A stretch of DNA of 64,000 bases from Roseibium sp. MMSF_3412 (GTDB lineage Bacteria; Pseudomonadota; Alphaproteobacteria; Rhizobiales; Stappiaceae): positions 1 to 64,000 of the forward strand of contig NZ_JASHJI010000020.1 in NCBI RefSeq assembly GCF_030733265.1, given 5' to 3'. Below are positions 8,144 through 17,814 of this stretch, piece after piece. The translations under genes and the position numbers were made by a program. Position 1 is the stretch's first letter. Every line of letters starts with the position of its first letter. Under the pieces are notes generated by a model, which was not told the origin of the DNA, did not search any database, and saw only the letters and a list, made by a program, of their open reading frames with translations.

Positions 8144-10147
8144 TTAAGCAGCCGCAACGCTGTCGAGGAACTCGTCGATTACCTGGCGAAGCTGTTCGGT
8201 GTTGTTGGAGACACCTTTCGCCGCTGAAAGCACGCGTTCTGCCGTGCTCTGGCTTTCATCTGCGGCCTGCCGCACACCGACAATATTCTCCGAAACCCCA
8301 TTGGATCCTGCTGCCGCAGAGCGGACATTTTCCGAAATTTCAGCGGTCGAGCTTCCCTGTTCCTCCACGGCTGCGGAAATCGTTTCGGTGGCCGAGGACA
8401 CTTCCCTCATCGTCTCCGCAATGCCGCGAATGGCATCCACGGAGCTTTCGGTCTCTTTCTGGATATCGGTGATCTGGGTCGAAATCGCTTCCGTTGCCTT
8501 GGCGGTCTGGGTTGCAAGCTCTTTCACTTCCGACGCCACCACGGCGAAGCCTTTTCCGGCCTCTCCAGCACGCGCGGCTTCGATCGTCGCGTTCAGGGCA
8601 AGCAGATTCGTCTGTTCCGCGATGCCCTGGATGAGAAGGATCACTTCACCGATCTTGTCAGCTGAATCCGCGAGGCCGGCAATCTTCGCATCAGTCTCGA
8701 TGGTGGCACCGGTCGCCTGCTCCACGATACTCCGGGTCTGGCCGACCTGACGCGAAATCTCGCTGATCGAGGTGGACAGGGTTTCCGCGGCCATTGCAAC
8801 GGCTTCGACATTTTTGGAGGCATCGAGGGACGCATTCGAAACGCTGTCCGCCTGCGCCGTCGTCTGGGATGCGATCGAGGAAAGGCTGCCGGCGGATGCT
8901 TCCATCTCCCGGTTCTCCGAATTGACCGCGTCGAGCACGCTCCGAACGGTTTCCCGGAACTCACCGATGAGGCCGTCCACCTTCGTTTGACGGCCGGCAC
9001 GCACCTCCTGTTCGAGCTTGGTTTCGCCCAGGAGTGCCGCACGTTCAACAGAGGCGTTCTTGAAGAACTGGACGGTCTCCGCCATTTCGCCAAACTCGGT
9101 TTTGAAGCCAAGCATGGGAACGTCGGTCTCGATATTGCCGTCCGCCAGCGCCTTCATCGTGTCGTTCAGCTGGTTGATCGGGCGGGAGATGCTTCTTCCG
9201 ATAAGCAATCCGAGAAAAATACCCACGGCCAGAATGCTGATGCTTGCAAACAGGAAGGTCTTGTCGGTGTTGCTGATCGTGGATTCGAAATTCGCATTGG
9301 CAACGTCCTGCCCCTCAGTCGTGACCTCCCGGATTTTGGCAAAGTCCGGCTGCATCTCGGCAAAAATCTTGCTCAACTGCTTCGTTTCGGGCTGGAGGAT
9401 CATCGCCGTTTCCGCATAGGCCTTGAAGCCTGTCTGGTAACCGTCCATGAGCGTTGAAAGTTCGGATGTCAGTTCAGCAGAGAGCGTCGCGTCATTGAGA
9501 ATTGCATCGAATTCCTCGCGCCGCTTGTCGATCCGGGCAACGTATTTCTCCGCGCCACGCATCATGAAATCCTTCTCATGACGGCGCATCATCAGCATTT
9601 TCACCGTCAGGGCGTCCATTTCGGCAGTTTTCAGGAGCTCTTCGACATTGTGAACAGCCTTGCGAAGGTCGCCTTCAAGCCCTTCCTTCTCGTTCAGTCC
9701 GATCTTGATGTGCAGATCGGAAACCGCATGAAATTGCTGGCTGTGACGCGCGACATCGGACTTCAGGTTCTGGATGCTCTCGGAGGCAACGCCCGCGGCT
9801 TCGAGCTGCGACATTTGCTCCAGCGCGCTGTCCACGGTCTTGACGGCCTTGTCGTATTTGTCGATGTACTTGGTATCTCTGCGCAGAAGAAAGTCCTTTT
9901 CGCTGCGCCGCATCTGCAACGCACCGATTTCAACGGCCTGACCAAGTCTGTACAAGGTCGCATACTGGTTTTTGCTTTCAAGGGAAGCTTGCGTACCCGC
10001 CCTTCCCGCGATGTAGGTGATGCCGAGTGCCGAAACGGCAAAGATCGACAGCAGAACCAATAGATTGATGCGTGTTCGGATTCGAAGGCGGTCGAAGAAG
10101 CCCGCAGAAACACGATTTTTGTGGGCACTGTTAGGCGTATCAGACAT
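8144..10147 (-). CDS. Methyl-accepting chemotaxis protein with helical bimodular (HBM) sensor
   Basis: The ~667-residue receptor has an N-terminal membrane anchor ([20 protein letters not shown]) and a long periplasmic helical sensor. The sensor contains two similar segments, [20 protein letters not shown] and [20 protein letters not shown], typical of HBM sensors. A second membrane helix ([18 protein letters not shown]), a HAMP linker and a signalling domain with the hairpin [20 protein letters not shown] follow. It transmits ligand binding to CheA/CheW. The ATG at 10147 with GGGGAGC upstream is preferred over a TTG at 10171. The ligand is not predictable. There are no che genes nearby, so it is an orphan receptor. 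Confidence 0.93.
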   Translation of the reverse strand: MSDTPNSAHKNRVSAGFFDRLRIRTRINLLVLLSIFAVSALGITYIAGRAGTQASLESKNQYATLYRLGQAVEIGALQMRRSEKDFLLRRDTKYIDKYDKAVKTVDSALEQMSQLEAAGVASESIQNLKSDVARHSQQFHAVSDLHIKIGLNEKEGLEGDLRKAVHNVEELLKTAEMDALTVKMLMMRRHEKDFMMRGAEKYVARIDKRREEFDAILNDATLSAELTSELSTLMDGYQTGFKAYAETAMILQPETKQLSKIFAEMQPDFAKIREVTTEGQDVANANFESTISNTDKTFLFASISILAVGIFLGLLIGRSISRPINQLNDTMKALADGNIETDVPMLGFKTEFGEMAETVQFFKNASVERAALLGETKLEQEVRAGRQTKVDGLIGEFRETVRSVLDAVNSENREMEASAGSLSSIASQTTAQADSVSNASLDASKNVEAVAMAAETLSTSISEISRQVGQTRSIVEQATGATIETDAKIAGLADSADKIGEVILLIQGIAEQTNLLALNATIEAARAGEAGKGFAVVASEVKELATQTAKATEAISTQITDIQKETESSVDAIRGIAETMREVSSATETISAAVEEQGSSTAEISENVRSAAAGSNGVSENIVGVRQAADESQSTAERVLSAAKGVSNNTEQLRQVIDEFLDSVAAA

Positions 10148-10608
10148 TGTGCAAGCTCCCCCCAGAGCCAAGTCAATAGGTCTGCGTCAGAAGAAGTCAG
10201 TGAGTTTAGTCTTCTGAAAATTCGCATTGAGAGTTTGCACACGTCAGTTAATATTGGATAAAATTATAATGAACAAAATCTTGTGATCAGAAATTCTTAA
10301 AAGAAGGCGGCACAACAAGGCGCTTCATCTTTGATTGCAAAAATATATACTTGCAACCCAAGAGACGTATCCCATCATGTACTCTCTGGCCCAGCCGGGC
10401 CAAAACGGTACACTATGCCAAGGTTTAATTTGCCTGAGATCGCACATTCGCCTGCAAACCCGGTCCTGGCTGCTTGCCTGTCAGGCGGAAGGCGCTGGCG
10501 TGATCCGGGTCGTGTGACGGCTTCAAGACACGCGGTTCGGGTCACAGCTTGAAGTACCAACGGAACCTTACGAACCAAGGCGCGTGTCAGACACCCATGA
10601 CGCGCTTC
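10148..10608. other. Gene-free stretch upstream of the chemoreceptor
   Basis: This 460-bp stretch holds the chemoreceptor promoter region (AT-rich around 10225-10300) and the 3' flank of the MFS gene. I see no supported gene; short open frames lack ribosome sites and family motifs. Confidence 0.45.
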
Positions 10609-11829
10609 TTAAAGGGATCGGATCCGGTGATCCACACTCGCCTTTGATACAGGTGTGGGATCAACAGGTACCGCTTCGGCATCGCCTGGACTGTATGCCG
10701 TCGGCAGGTCGATCTTGGAAACCACCTGGATAAGGATGAAGCAGCTCGACATCAGCGTGAAGACGACCAGGACGTGGTCGAAATCGAAATGGCTGGTCAG
10801 TTGCCCGAACATCGCCGAGCCAATGATTTGACCGACCGGCAGCATGAAGAACAGGACCGCAACAACAGTCGGTGCATGGGTCCGCGAAATCCGCCCGGCC
10901 CAGATAAGGTACATGGCGGTTCCCGTCATGTAGAAAACCCCGAACAGGCCGGCGGCAATAAAGGCAAGCGTTGCGGAGTGTTCCGCCATTGTCAGCACAA
11001 GTGCGGACGCTCCGAGGCCGACAAAGGAGATCGAATGCATCTCGGCAAGCGACAGTTTCGCAACGAGATCCCCGCACAATCCACCCAACAGGCCGGCAAT
11101 GCCGAGAGCGATCCAGAACAGGCTGATTTCCGGAGCGCTCCAGTCGGCGAGGCCGACGAGGCTGAGGCCCCCTCCGGTCCAGATCGCGGCGCTGACCATG
11201 CCGAAAAGCAGGGCGCTCGACGCAGCCTGATGCAGACCGGGTGACTTGAAAATTCGCACAAGAGAACCGGGACACGTAGCAACGGCCGGCCGTTTCGGCA
11301 CAGCGAAAAGTGCGGCCAGAGACAGCGCGACGGAAACAAGTGCGAACACCAGAAAACACTCGCGCCAGGTATTGGCAAACTGCAGCGCCGTGATGCTTGC
11401 AGCGACGATGCCGACGCCTGTTCCCGCATTGATGATGCTGACCGCGCGTTCCTTGTAACGGCCGCAGGCAACGCTGACACCGGCGACGAGCGGCGGCATC
11501 GACAGCCCGGACCCGATACCGATAAACGAAAGCGAGGCGAGCAGGTAGGCCTGTGACTGCGCAAGGCTGACGGTCATCGCCCCCAGTGCCGCGAACGCCA
11601 TCGCCGCAATCACGGTGACGCGCGCACCCCATCTTTCCGTCAGATAGGCCGCAACGAGCAGCGCGGCACATGTTCCTGCGTAGACACTGCAGGCAAGCAG
11701 GGCCGTGTCGTCATGATCGAGCCGGAATTCGTTCTGGATAGACGGAAGAAACTGCCCGAAGGCAAAGCGCACGCCGTAGGTAATTGCGATAACCCATGCA
11801 CCGACCACGACAAACAGATAGCCCCTCAT
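10609..11829 (-). CDS. Major facilitator superfamily permease
   Basis: The ~406-residue protein has twelve hydrophobic segments in two halves of six. It begins MRGYLFVVVGAWVIAITYGVR. The first half carries LTERWGARVTVIAAMAFAALG, matching the loop 2-3 motif of the family. The overall look is of the oxalate/formate- or monocarboxylate-type branch (NreB/OFA-like), but the substrate is uncertain. AGGGA lies about 7 bases before the ATG at 11829; an in-frame extension of 30 residues upstream is unlikely to be translated. Confidence 0.85.
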   Translation of the reverse strand: MRGYLFVVVGAWVIAITYGVRFAFGQFLPSIQNEFRLDHDDTALLACSVYAGTCAALLVAAYLTERWGARVTVIAAMAFAALGAMTVSLAQSQAYLLASLSFIGIGSGLSMPPLVAGVSVACGRYKERAVSIINAGTGVGIVAASITALQFANTWRECFLVFALVSVALSLAALFAVPKRPAVATCPGSLVRIFKSPGLHQAASSALLFGMVSAAIWTGGGLSLVGLADWSAPEISLFWIALGIAGLLGGLCGDLVAKLSLAEMHSISFVGLGASALVLTMAEHSATLAFIAAGLFGVFYMTGTAMYLIWAGRISRTHAPTVVAVLFFMLPVGQIIGSAMFGQLTSHFDFDHVLVVFTLMSSCFILIQVVSKIDLPTAYSPGDAEAVPVDPTPVSKASVDHRIRSL

Positions 11830-12498
11830 AACAACATCCCTATGAAATCTGGAACTGTATGAATTCTGATAAACGGCCTCGTACGTGCGGTTCTGAAAAC
11901 ACGCCGCGCGCACACCCAACCGGGCTACCTTTGGATATGTGTCCGGGGCATTTGGATAAAACAGTAGAAAGAGACGAACGTCAGGAATTCAGAAAAAGTG
12001 TGATTTACATCTCAGTATTCGCCTGAAAATACAACCCGATACACACGTAAAAGCTTTGTATACTTAGATCTTCCGCAAGGGTAAAAACGGGAGCAATGCG
12101 GCGGGAACCTGCTGTGGGGCATCGCGGTGGTTCAATCGCTGAACCGGCTCTACAGTCTTGTACGAAACCTGGCCTCACTTCGCCTCACCTGGCGTGGCGG
12201 TCCCGATGACAGATTTGACAATCAGTGAATTCCGTACAATATCTGCATAATTGCGGATGGATTTTCACAATGAAACATGAGTAAATGGGACTGAGTTCCG
12301 AAGAGGAATCCTCGATCACATATCAGTATTTTCATATTTAATATTATAAGTATTGCAGAAAATTTTTACGCGCTTAAGCTGCTGAATATCAAAACTAACT
12401 TGGACGCTGTAAATCCGCCCATGGCTTAGCGCTTAGCCAAAGGTTTCAGCAATGTACGACTGTTTTTACTCGAACACGGATTTGCGGGACCTCTCGCA
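11830..12498. other. Gene-free stretch before the cyclase operon
   Basis: This 669-bp stretch is AT-rich near 12240-12400 and presumably contains the promoters of the MFS gene (leftward) and the cyclase operon (rightward). A short rightward frame at about 12079-12229 (peptide segment SLNRLYSLVRNLASLRLTWR) has no clear start or ribosome site and may be a gene relic. Nothing else is supported. Confidence 0.4.
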
Positions 12499-14292
12499 AT
12501 GATCTCGACCTCGTACAAGGACATTTTTACGCTCGGTACGGGGCTTTTGCGGGTGAACAGAGCGGTTCTGTTCGCTGACGTTGTTGATTCAGTGCGCCTG
12601 TTTGAGGTGGATGAGGAAGGCACGGTTCTCCGCTGGGTCGGCTTCGTGGACAGTCTTGAACGCAAGCTGGCGGAGTCGGGACAGGGCCGTCTGGTCAAAC
12701 GCATGGGCGACGGCTTGCTGGCGGAATTCGACGATGCCGGCGATGCGGCGCGCACGGCGCTGGAAATTCAGGCCTCGATTGAAAAGGTCAACGAGAACCT
12801 CGCCCCCGACCGGCGCATCGAACTGCGCATCGGTCTTGATATCGGAGAGATCCTGCACAGCGCCGATCAGGACCTCTATGGCCAGCACGTCAACACCGCC
12901 GCCCGGTTGTCGGCCGCGTCGCGTGCGGGGCAGATCGTGACCAGCGCGGCCATCCGCAACGAACTGGCCAGCGACCCTGATGCGGAATTTGAAGATATCG
13001 GTGAGTTGCACCTGAAGAACCTGCCGCGGCCGGTCAGCGCCTACGTGTTGCGCAACCGCGATGAAGCACAAAGCGTGACGCCCAAGATCGCTGCAAAGGA
13101 TCTTCAGCCGACAATCGCCGTTCTGCCGCTCGTATCTCCCTCGGTGTCCCAGGAAACGATGGTCTGGTCGAACCTGATCACCGAAGATCTGGTCGGCGCA
13201 CTGGCAAAGTCTCCCGCGCTCAGTGTGATCTCCAATCTGTCGACGGCAAGCTTCCGGGCAAAGGCTCTGGAACTGGAGGACATCCGCACAAAACTGAGCG
13301 CGGACTTTATCGTGACCGGGTCCTTCCGGCAGTCGCCTGACCAGACAATTCTGGACCTGGAACTGATCGAGACCCGCACCGGTCTGGTCGTTTTGTCGGA
13401 ACGTCTGGAGTTCGATACATCCGAGCTTCTTCAGCGCAACACCATATTCAGCGACCTTGCCAACAGGATGCACGGCGCTCTTTTGAACCGGGAGATGAAG
13501 CGCGCCCTCTCCGCCCCTCTTCCCACGCTTGAGGGTTACGCGATCCTGTTCGGGGCCATCGCGCTGATGAACCGGTTGTCCAGGCAGGACTTCGAGCTGG
13601 CAAGGGAACTGCTCGACGGATTGATCGAGCGCGTGCCGCATGCCCCCTCCGCCCTTGCCTGGAAGGCACGCTGGCATGTTCTCAAGGTCCAGCAGGGCTG
13701 GGCGGACGATCCGGCCCTTGAGGCGAAGCTTGCGCTGGATTGTACCGAGCGAGCGCTGGACATTGACCCGCAGAACTCGGCGGCCCTGGTCGCCGAGGGC
13801 TTCGTGCGAAACAATCTCTTGCATGATCTGGATGAGGCGGAGGAACTGTTCGACAGTGCACTCGAGCTGACACCGAACGATGCCACCGGACGCGCATTGC
13901 GGGCCGGGCTTTATACCTTTCGGGGAGAAGGAGCCAAGGCAGCTCAGGATGCGGAACAAGCGCTGCATCTGGCGCCGCTCGACCCGAACCGGTTTTTCTT
14001 TCAGGCCATGGCAGCCGGTGCCAGTCTTGCGAACAAGGACAATCAGCGCGCCCTGGAACTGGCCGCCAGTTCGCTGCGGTTGAACCGGTCCCATACCTCC
14101 ACCTTGCGCGTCAAGGCCGTCGCGGAATGGCGATTGGGCAAGCACGAGGACGCCAGAAAGACACTCGCCAAACTTCTGAAAAAACAACCGAATTTTACAA
14201 TCAGCTGGTGGCGGAAGTCATCGCCTGCAGCGGATTTTGAGATGGGGCGGGCGTTTGCCCGCTCTCTGAAGGAGCTGGGGGTGCCGGACTAG
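12499..14292 (+). CDS. Class III adenylate/guanylate cyclase with TolB-like and TPR domains
   Basis: The 597-residue protein has a cyclase domain at about 18-180 with both metal-Asp motifs (AVLFADVVDSVRLF and VKRMGDGLLAEF) and LYGQHVNTAARLSAAS. It is followed by a TolB-like segment (~205-320; TIAVLPLVSPS, ADFIVTGSFRQ) and a C-terminal TPR region (~370-590). This cyclase-TolB-like-TPR architecture is common in Hyphomicrobiales and is thought to make cAMP. No membrane helix is visible, so it is cytosolic. It is the first of three closely spaced genes (40-bp gap to the next). The start at 12499 lacks a strong ribosome site; a GTG at 12553 is an alternative. Confidence 0.88.
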   Translation: MISTSYKDIFTLGTGLLRVNRAVLFADVVDSVRLFEVDEEGTVLRWVGFVDSLERKLAESGQGRLVKRMGDGLLAEFDDAGDAARTALEIQASIEKVNENLAPDRRIELRIGLDIGEILHSADQDLYGQHVNTAARLSAASRAGQIVTSAAIRNELASDPDAEFEDIGELHLKNLPRPVSAYVLRNRDEAQSVTPKIAAKDLQPTIAVLPLVSPSVSQETMVWSNLITEDLVGALAKSPALSVISNLSTASFRAKALELEDIRTKLSADFIVTGSFRQSPDQTILDLELIETRTGLVVLSERLEFDTSELLQRNTIFSDLANRMHGALLNREMKRALSAPLPTLEGYAILFGAIALMNRLSRQDFELARELLDGLIERVPHAPSALAWKARWHVLKVQQGWADDPALEAKLALDCTERALDIDPQNSAALVAEGFVRNNLLHDLDEAEELFDSALELTPNDATGRALRAGLYTFRGEGAKAAQDAEQALHLAPLDPNRFFFQAMAAGASLANKDNQRALELAASSLRLNRSHTSTLRVKAVAEWRLGKHEDARKTLAKLLKKQPNFTISWWRKSSPAADFEMGRAFARSLKELGVPD

Positions 14293-14332
14293 CGGACATG
14301 CCTTTGAACAGCATTGGTGAAAGGAGCGCAGC

Positions 14333-15529
14333 ATGGCGAATTCAGGAGGGTTTGGACCCGAAGGAAGCCTGGGAAGTCTTGGAAGCCTCGGGAGCCTTGG
14401 AAGTCTGGGGAGTTTGGGAAGCCTCGGCAGTTTGGGCAGCCTTGGCAGCCTGGGAAGCCTTGGAAGCCTTGGCAGCCTTGGATCCGCATCGGCGAACCCG
14501 CCGCTGCTGGTCCAGGCCCTGATCACCAATCGCGACGGCATTGCCGGCAGCTTTGAGCCTGTTGCGCCAGGTGATGTCGATGCGGGAAGCCAGGAAAGCA
14601 CCGCTTATCTCGAACGGCTTTCGGCGGGTGTGCGCTCAAGCATCTTTGCACTGGAACTCGGATCGCGCGTCGGCTTCAAGTTCGATGGCGGCGATGCGAA
14701 TGTCTATCACTTGCAAACCGAATACGGCACGTCGGAAACCAAGTACCAGCTGCTCATGGAGATGAAACGTCCGACGCAGGAGATTTTTGCCGATCAGCTG
14801 ACGATGATCGCCAATTACGCGGACTTGCGTGCCGACCGGGCGGGTGAAATCATCTCCCAGCTGGCAACGCCTCTTGAGTTCCTGCGTTCCATCGCCTTTG
14901 TCGATCCGGCCCGGACGCCGTTCACCGTGGAATTGCTGGGCATGTCTCTCTGGCTCGCGAACTACGTTGAAATGCGCGTCAAATATGCGCTCGGCTGCAA
15001 ACGTCCGGTCGAATGGTCTCCGCAGATCCAGCCGATGATCTGGACACCGACCCATGGCAGCCTGCCGAGTGGACATGCCACCGAAGCCTTCTGCATGGCG
15101 CAGGTGCTCTGGCGGTTGCTTCAGGATACGGGAACAGAGCCCTATTCCGGCGGGCTCTGGGGCGAGATGATGATGCGCCAGGCAGCGCGCATAGCGATCA
15201 ACCGGACCGTGGCAGGTGTCCATTTTCCGGTCGACAGTGCAGCCGGAGCCGTCCTCGGGCTTAATCTTGGCGAGTATTTCGTCAAAAGATCCATGCAGAT
15301 TGCGCCGGACAAGGGATGGAAGTTCGACGGAACGTTGTTCAAGGACGCGTCCGGGTCCGCGGAAGGCCTCGATTTCGACTGGCGGCAATATTACGACTTT
15401 GCCTCCACGCCGCCGGGGCTGAAGGCCGGCGTTGCCTGGGTGACTGAAGCAGGCTTCCAGAATTCCGCTCCGGACGCGCCGTCTCTGCCCCTCGGCTGGC
15501 TTTGGACCAAAGCCAAGGCGGAATGGTAA
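14333..15529 (+). CDS. PAP2-superfamily vanadium-haloperoxidase-like enzyme with Gly-Ser-Leu repeats
   Basis: The 398-residue protein carries the full acid-phosphatase/vanadium haloperoxidase signature: K217-x6-R224-P (KYALGCKRP), P-S246-G-H248 (LPSGHAT), and R291-x5-H297-x3-D301 (RTVAGVHFPVD). These residues bind vanadate or phosphate, so it may oxidise halides or hydrolyse phosphoesters; sequence alone does not decide, but the overall layout resembles bacterial vanadium haloperoxidases. Residues 11-49 are thirteen tandem GSL triplets. No signal peptide or membrane span is seen. GAAAGGAG lies upstream of the ATG. It sits between a cyclase (40-bp gap) and a subtilase (43-bp gap). Confidence 0.85.
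   Translation: MANSGGFGPEGSLGSLGSLGSLGSLGSLGSLGSLGSLGSLGSLGSLGSLGSASANPPLLVQALITNRDGIAGSFEPVAPGDVDAGSQESTAYLERLSAGVRSSIFALELGSRVGFKFDGGDANVYHLQTEYGTSETKYQLLMEMKRPTQEIFADQLTMIANYADLRADRAGEIISQLATPLEFLRSIAFVDPARTPFTVELLGMSLWLANYVEMRVKYALGCKRPVEWSPQIQPMIWTPTHGSLPSGHATEAFCMAQVLWRLLQDTGTEPYSGGLWGEMMMRQAARIAINRTVAGVHFPVDSAAGAVLGLNLGEYFVKRSMQIAPDKGWKFDGTLFKDASGSAEGLDFDWRQYYDFASTPPGLKAGVAWVTEAGFQNSAPDAPSLPLGWLWTKAKAEW
14363..14479 (+). repeat. Thirteen in-frame 9-bp repeats encoding Gly-Ser-Leu
   Basis: The consensus unit is GGNAGYCTN. Thirteen copies run without interruption, varying mainly at third codon positions, and a partial GS follows. Because the unit is 9 bp, gain or loss of copies keeps the frame. 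The synonymous variation suggests selection on the peptide rather than recent slippage alone. Confidence 0.95.
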
Positions 15530-15572
15530 GACAACCCTTTTTTGATAAATTCCGAACGAGATGGAGGCTGCC

Positions 15573-17774
15573 ATGGTCTTTACCTGGCACGAATTTGGCA
15601 GTGGCGACATTGTCCTCAATCCGGAAGCGGACTTTCGCTTGAACACCCTGAGCCGCGCAATCTCGGTGGATCTGAAAACCGATGCGGACGACATCTGGTG
15701 GTTGATCGTGGTGCAACCCGCGATCGACCCGAAGACGAATGAAAACTATACGCTTCTGGATATCTGGGAGTTTGCCAGACACCTCGGGCTGGGAGACGAC
15801 CCGGGAGACTTTCTTCTGATACCGCCGGAATACTCGCAAGACTTTCGGAAAGTCGCGGCGCCGGAGACTGTCACCTTCTACGCGCGCCGGAACTATCTGA
15901 ACCGGGTCAACCGCTATGTGCTCGACCCCCGGGCAAACCAGACCGGGATAGCCTGGTTCGAAGTCGGGCCCGCCTTTCGACCGGACGACATCGTCATCCA
16001 GTCGGACCCCTTCATCATCGCGCAACCAACGGAATTCGAGGTGCCGGAAGGCTCGGTTGTCATGGCCGTCATCGACAATGGCATCGCTGTCGGGCACGAG
16101 CTCTTTCGTGGGCTTGATGCTGCTGCCGGCACATCCAGGGTCGCGTTCTTCTGGAACATGGATGGTGTTCCCTCAGATGATTTGCCGCCCTCCCCACATG
16201 TTGAACCGGCGACGGTCGGCAATGTCTGGACCGGGAACGGACTGACCCAGCAACTTGGCGGCAACATGCATAACGGTGTCCTCGACGACGCCGCCTTCTA
16301 TCAATCCATAGGCGCGATTGACTGGTCCAAACGCCGGCACACGCCGATCGCGCACCGGCTGTCGCACGGAACGCACGTTATGGGACTGGCCGCAGGGTTT
16401 CCCTCTGATGGAACGGATCCCGCAGACGCCGAAAAGCGGCCGATTATCGCGGTCAACCTGCGCACGTCGGATGTTCAGGATCCCTCGGGCAGCCTCTTCG
16501 CGACCTGGCTGGAACAGGCCTTGTTCTTCATTCTCGACCGTCATAAGCGGATCAGCATCAAGGGCCGCAAGGGTGTCCGCCCTCCGCTTGTCATCAATTT
16601 CAGTTTCGGGAACTACGCCGGCCCGCATGACGGCACCGGCGCCATCGAGAAGAAAATCGGCGGCGCTCTGAGCAAGGCGTCACACGACAAGATCAAATGC
16701 GAATTTGTTCTACCTGCCGGAAATGGAAACGAAAGCCGTTGCCACGCGCGCATAGAAATCGACAGCGGCCACACCCGCGAGAAGTCGCTTGACTGGCGCG
16801 TCCAGCCCTCTGATCGCAGTCTGTCGGCCCTGCAGATCTGGCTGGACGAGAAAGGAGCGGTTGCCGATGACTACGTCACCCTGACAGTTGACGGGCCGGG
16901 AGGGATCGAACCGGTTGAAGTCCCCTCGCACCACCCTGTTGCCTGGCAGGAGTTGCTGAATGAAGAGGGCGAAAGGCTTGGGCTGGTCTATTTCCTTGGC
17001 GCCAATGTCGGTCCGTTCAAGCGCGGTCATTTCGGCGTGTTGCTCTATGCGACCGACAGCCCGGAAGATGTCGGTCCGTTCGCGCCGTCAGGCTTGTGGA
17101 AGATGCACCTGGAAGCACCGGAAAAATCCGGTGACGTTGGCGCGAGAGCCTGGGTCATTCGGGACGAAACGCTGCCCGGGTATCCCGTGTTCGGACGGCA
17201 GTCCTATTTCGATGATCCGCTCTATGCTGAGTTCTTCGAACCGGGTCTGCCAATCAATCCGCTAGACCGGCCGTTGATCGGCGGGCGTCTGGGATATGAC
17301 CCGCTCGCGACATCTGCGCTGGTCCGGCGCGCCGGCACGTTGAGCGGTTTTGCCAGCGGTGACAGGACGGTCGTCATTTCCGGCTTCGTCAATACGGACC
17401 CGAGAGAAGACTGCCCGATCGCGCTTTATTCGGCTTCCGGACCGACCAACAACCCCGCCAAGACCGGACCGGACGCGTCCGCCCAAAGTAATGACAGTAT
17501 CGTCATGCCGGGTGTGTTGAGCGCCGGGTCCGCGAGCGGTTCCTTTGTCGCGATGCCCGGCACCAGCGTTTCCGCACCGCAGGTGGCGCGCTGGATTGCC
17601 GATGAGCTCGCTATGGGCAAGGCGGCCGGACCGGCAGAGGTCCGTGCCGCCGCCGGCGCGATGGACCCTCCGGGCGGAAGCACCAAACCGCCTGACACGC
17701 GCTCCGGCGGCGGGCGGATGCTGGAGCTTCCGATCCTGTTCGGACAGTCCCGCTGGCCGGGCTCGTCCAGGTAA
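15573..17774 (+). CDS. Subtilisin-like serine peptidase (S8 family)
   Basis: The ~733-residue peptidase has the catalytic triad in order: Asp168 (VVMAVIDNGIAVGHE), His265 (LSHGTHVMGLAAG) and Ser665 (MPGTSVSAPQVARW). The oxyanion-hole Asn is probably in FVLPAGNGNE. The His-Ser distance of 400 residues is far larger than in plain subtilisins and includes an inserted beta-rich region (~400-600). An N-terminal ~150-residue domain is not recognised, and there is no signal peptide, so an intracellular role is likely. GGAGG five bases before the ATG at 15573 decides the start over 15561. It is the last gene of the cyclase-haloperoxidase unit. Confidence 0.88.
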   Translation: MVFTWHEFGSGDIVLNPEADFRLNTLSRAISVDLKTDADDIWWLIVVQPAIDPKTNENYTLLDIWEFARHLGLGDDPGDFLLIPPEYSQDFRKVAAPETVTFYARRNYLNRVNRYVLDPRANQTGIAWFEVGPAFRPDDIVIQSDPFIIAQPTEFEVPEGSVVMAVIDNGIAVGHELFRGLDAAAGTSRVAFFWNMDGVPSDDLPPSPHVEPATVGNVWTGNGLTQQLGGNMHNGVLDDAAFYQSIGAIDWSKRRHTPIAHRLSHGTHVMGLAAGFPSDGTDPADAEKRPIIAVNLRTSDVQDPSGSLFATWLEQALFFILDRHKRISIKGRKGVRPPLVINFSFGNYAGPHDGTGAIEKKIGGALSKASHDKIKCEFVLPAGNGNESRCHARIEIDSGHTREKSLDWRVQPSDRSLSALQIWLDEKGAVADDYVTLTVDGPGGIEPVEVPSHHPVAWQELLNEEGERLGLVYFLGANVGPFKRGHFGVLLYATDSPEDVGPFAPSGLWKMHLEAPEKSGDVGARAWVIRDETLPGYPVFGRQSYFDDPLYAEFFEPGLPINPLDRPLIGGRLGYDPLATSALVRRAGTLSGFASGDRTVVISGFVNTDPREDCPIALYSASGPTNNPAKTGPDASAQSNDSIVMPGVLSAGSASGSFVAMPGTSVSAPQVARWIADELAMGKAAGPAEVRAAAGAMDPPGGSTKPPDTRSGGGRMLELPILFGQSRWPGSSR

Positions 17775-17814
17775 CAGGCCGGAGCGGCGCACGCAGCGCC
17801 ACTCCGGCGAAGCG

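Noticed and set aside
14218-14601. An antisense frame made of Pro-Arg-Leu-Pro repeats
   Set aside because: It is the complement of the Gly-Ser-Leu repeat array and has no separate support.
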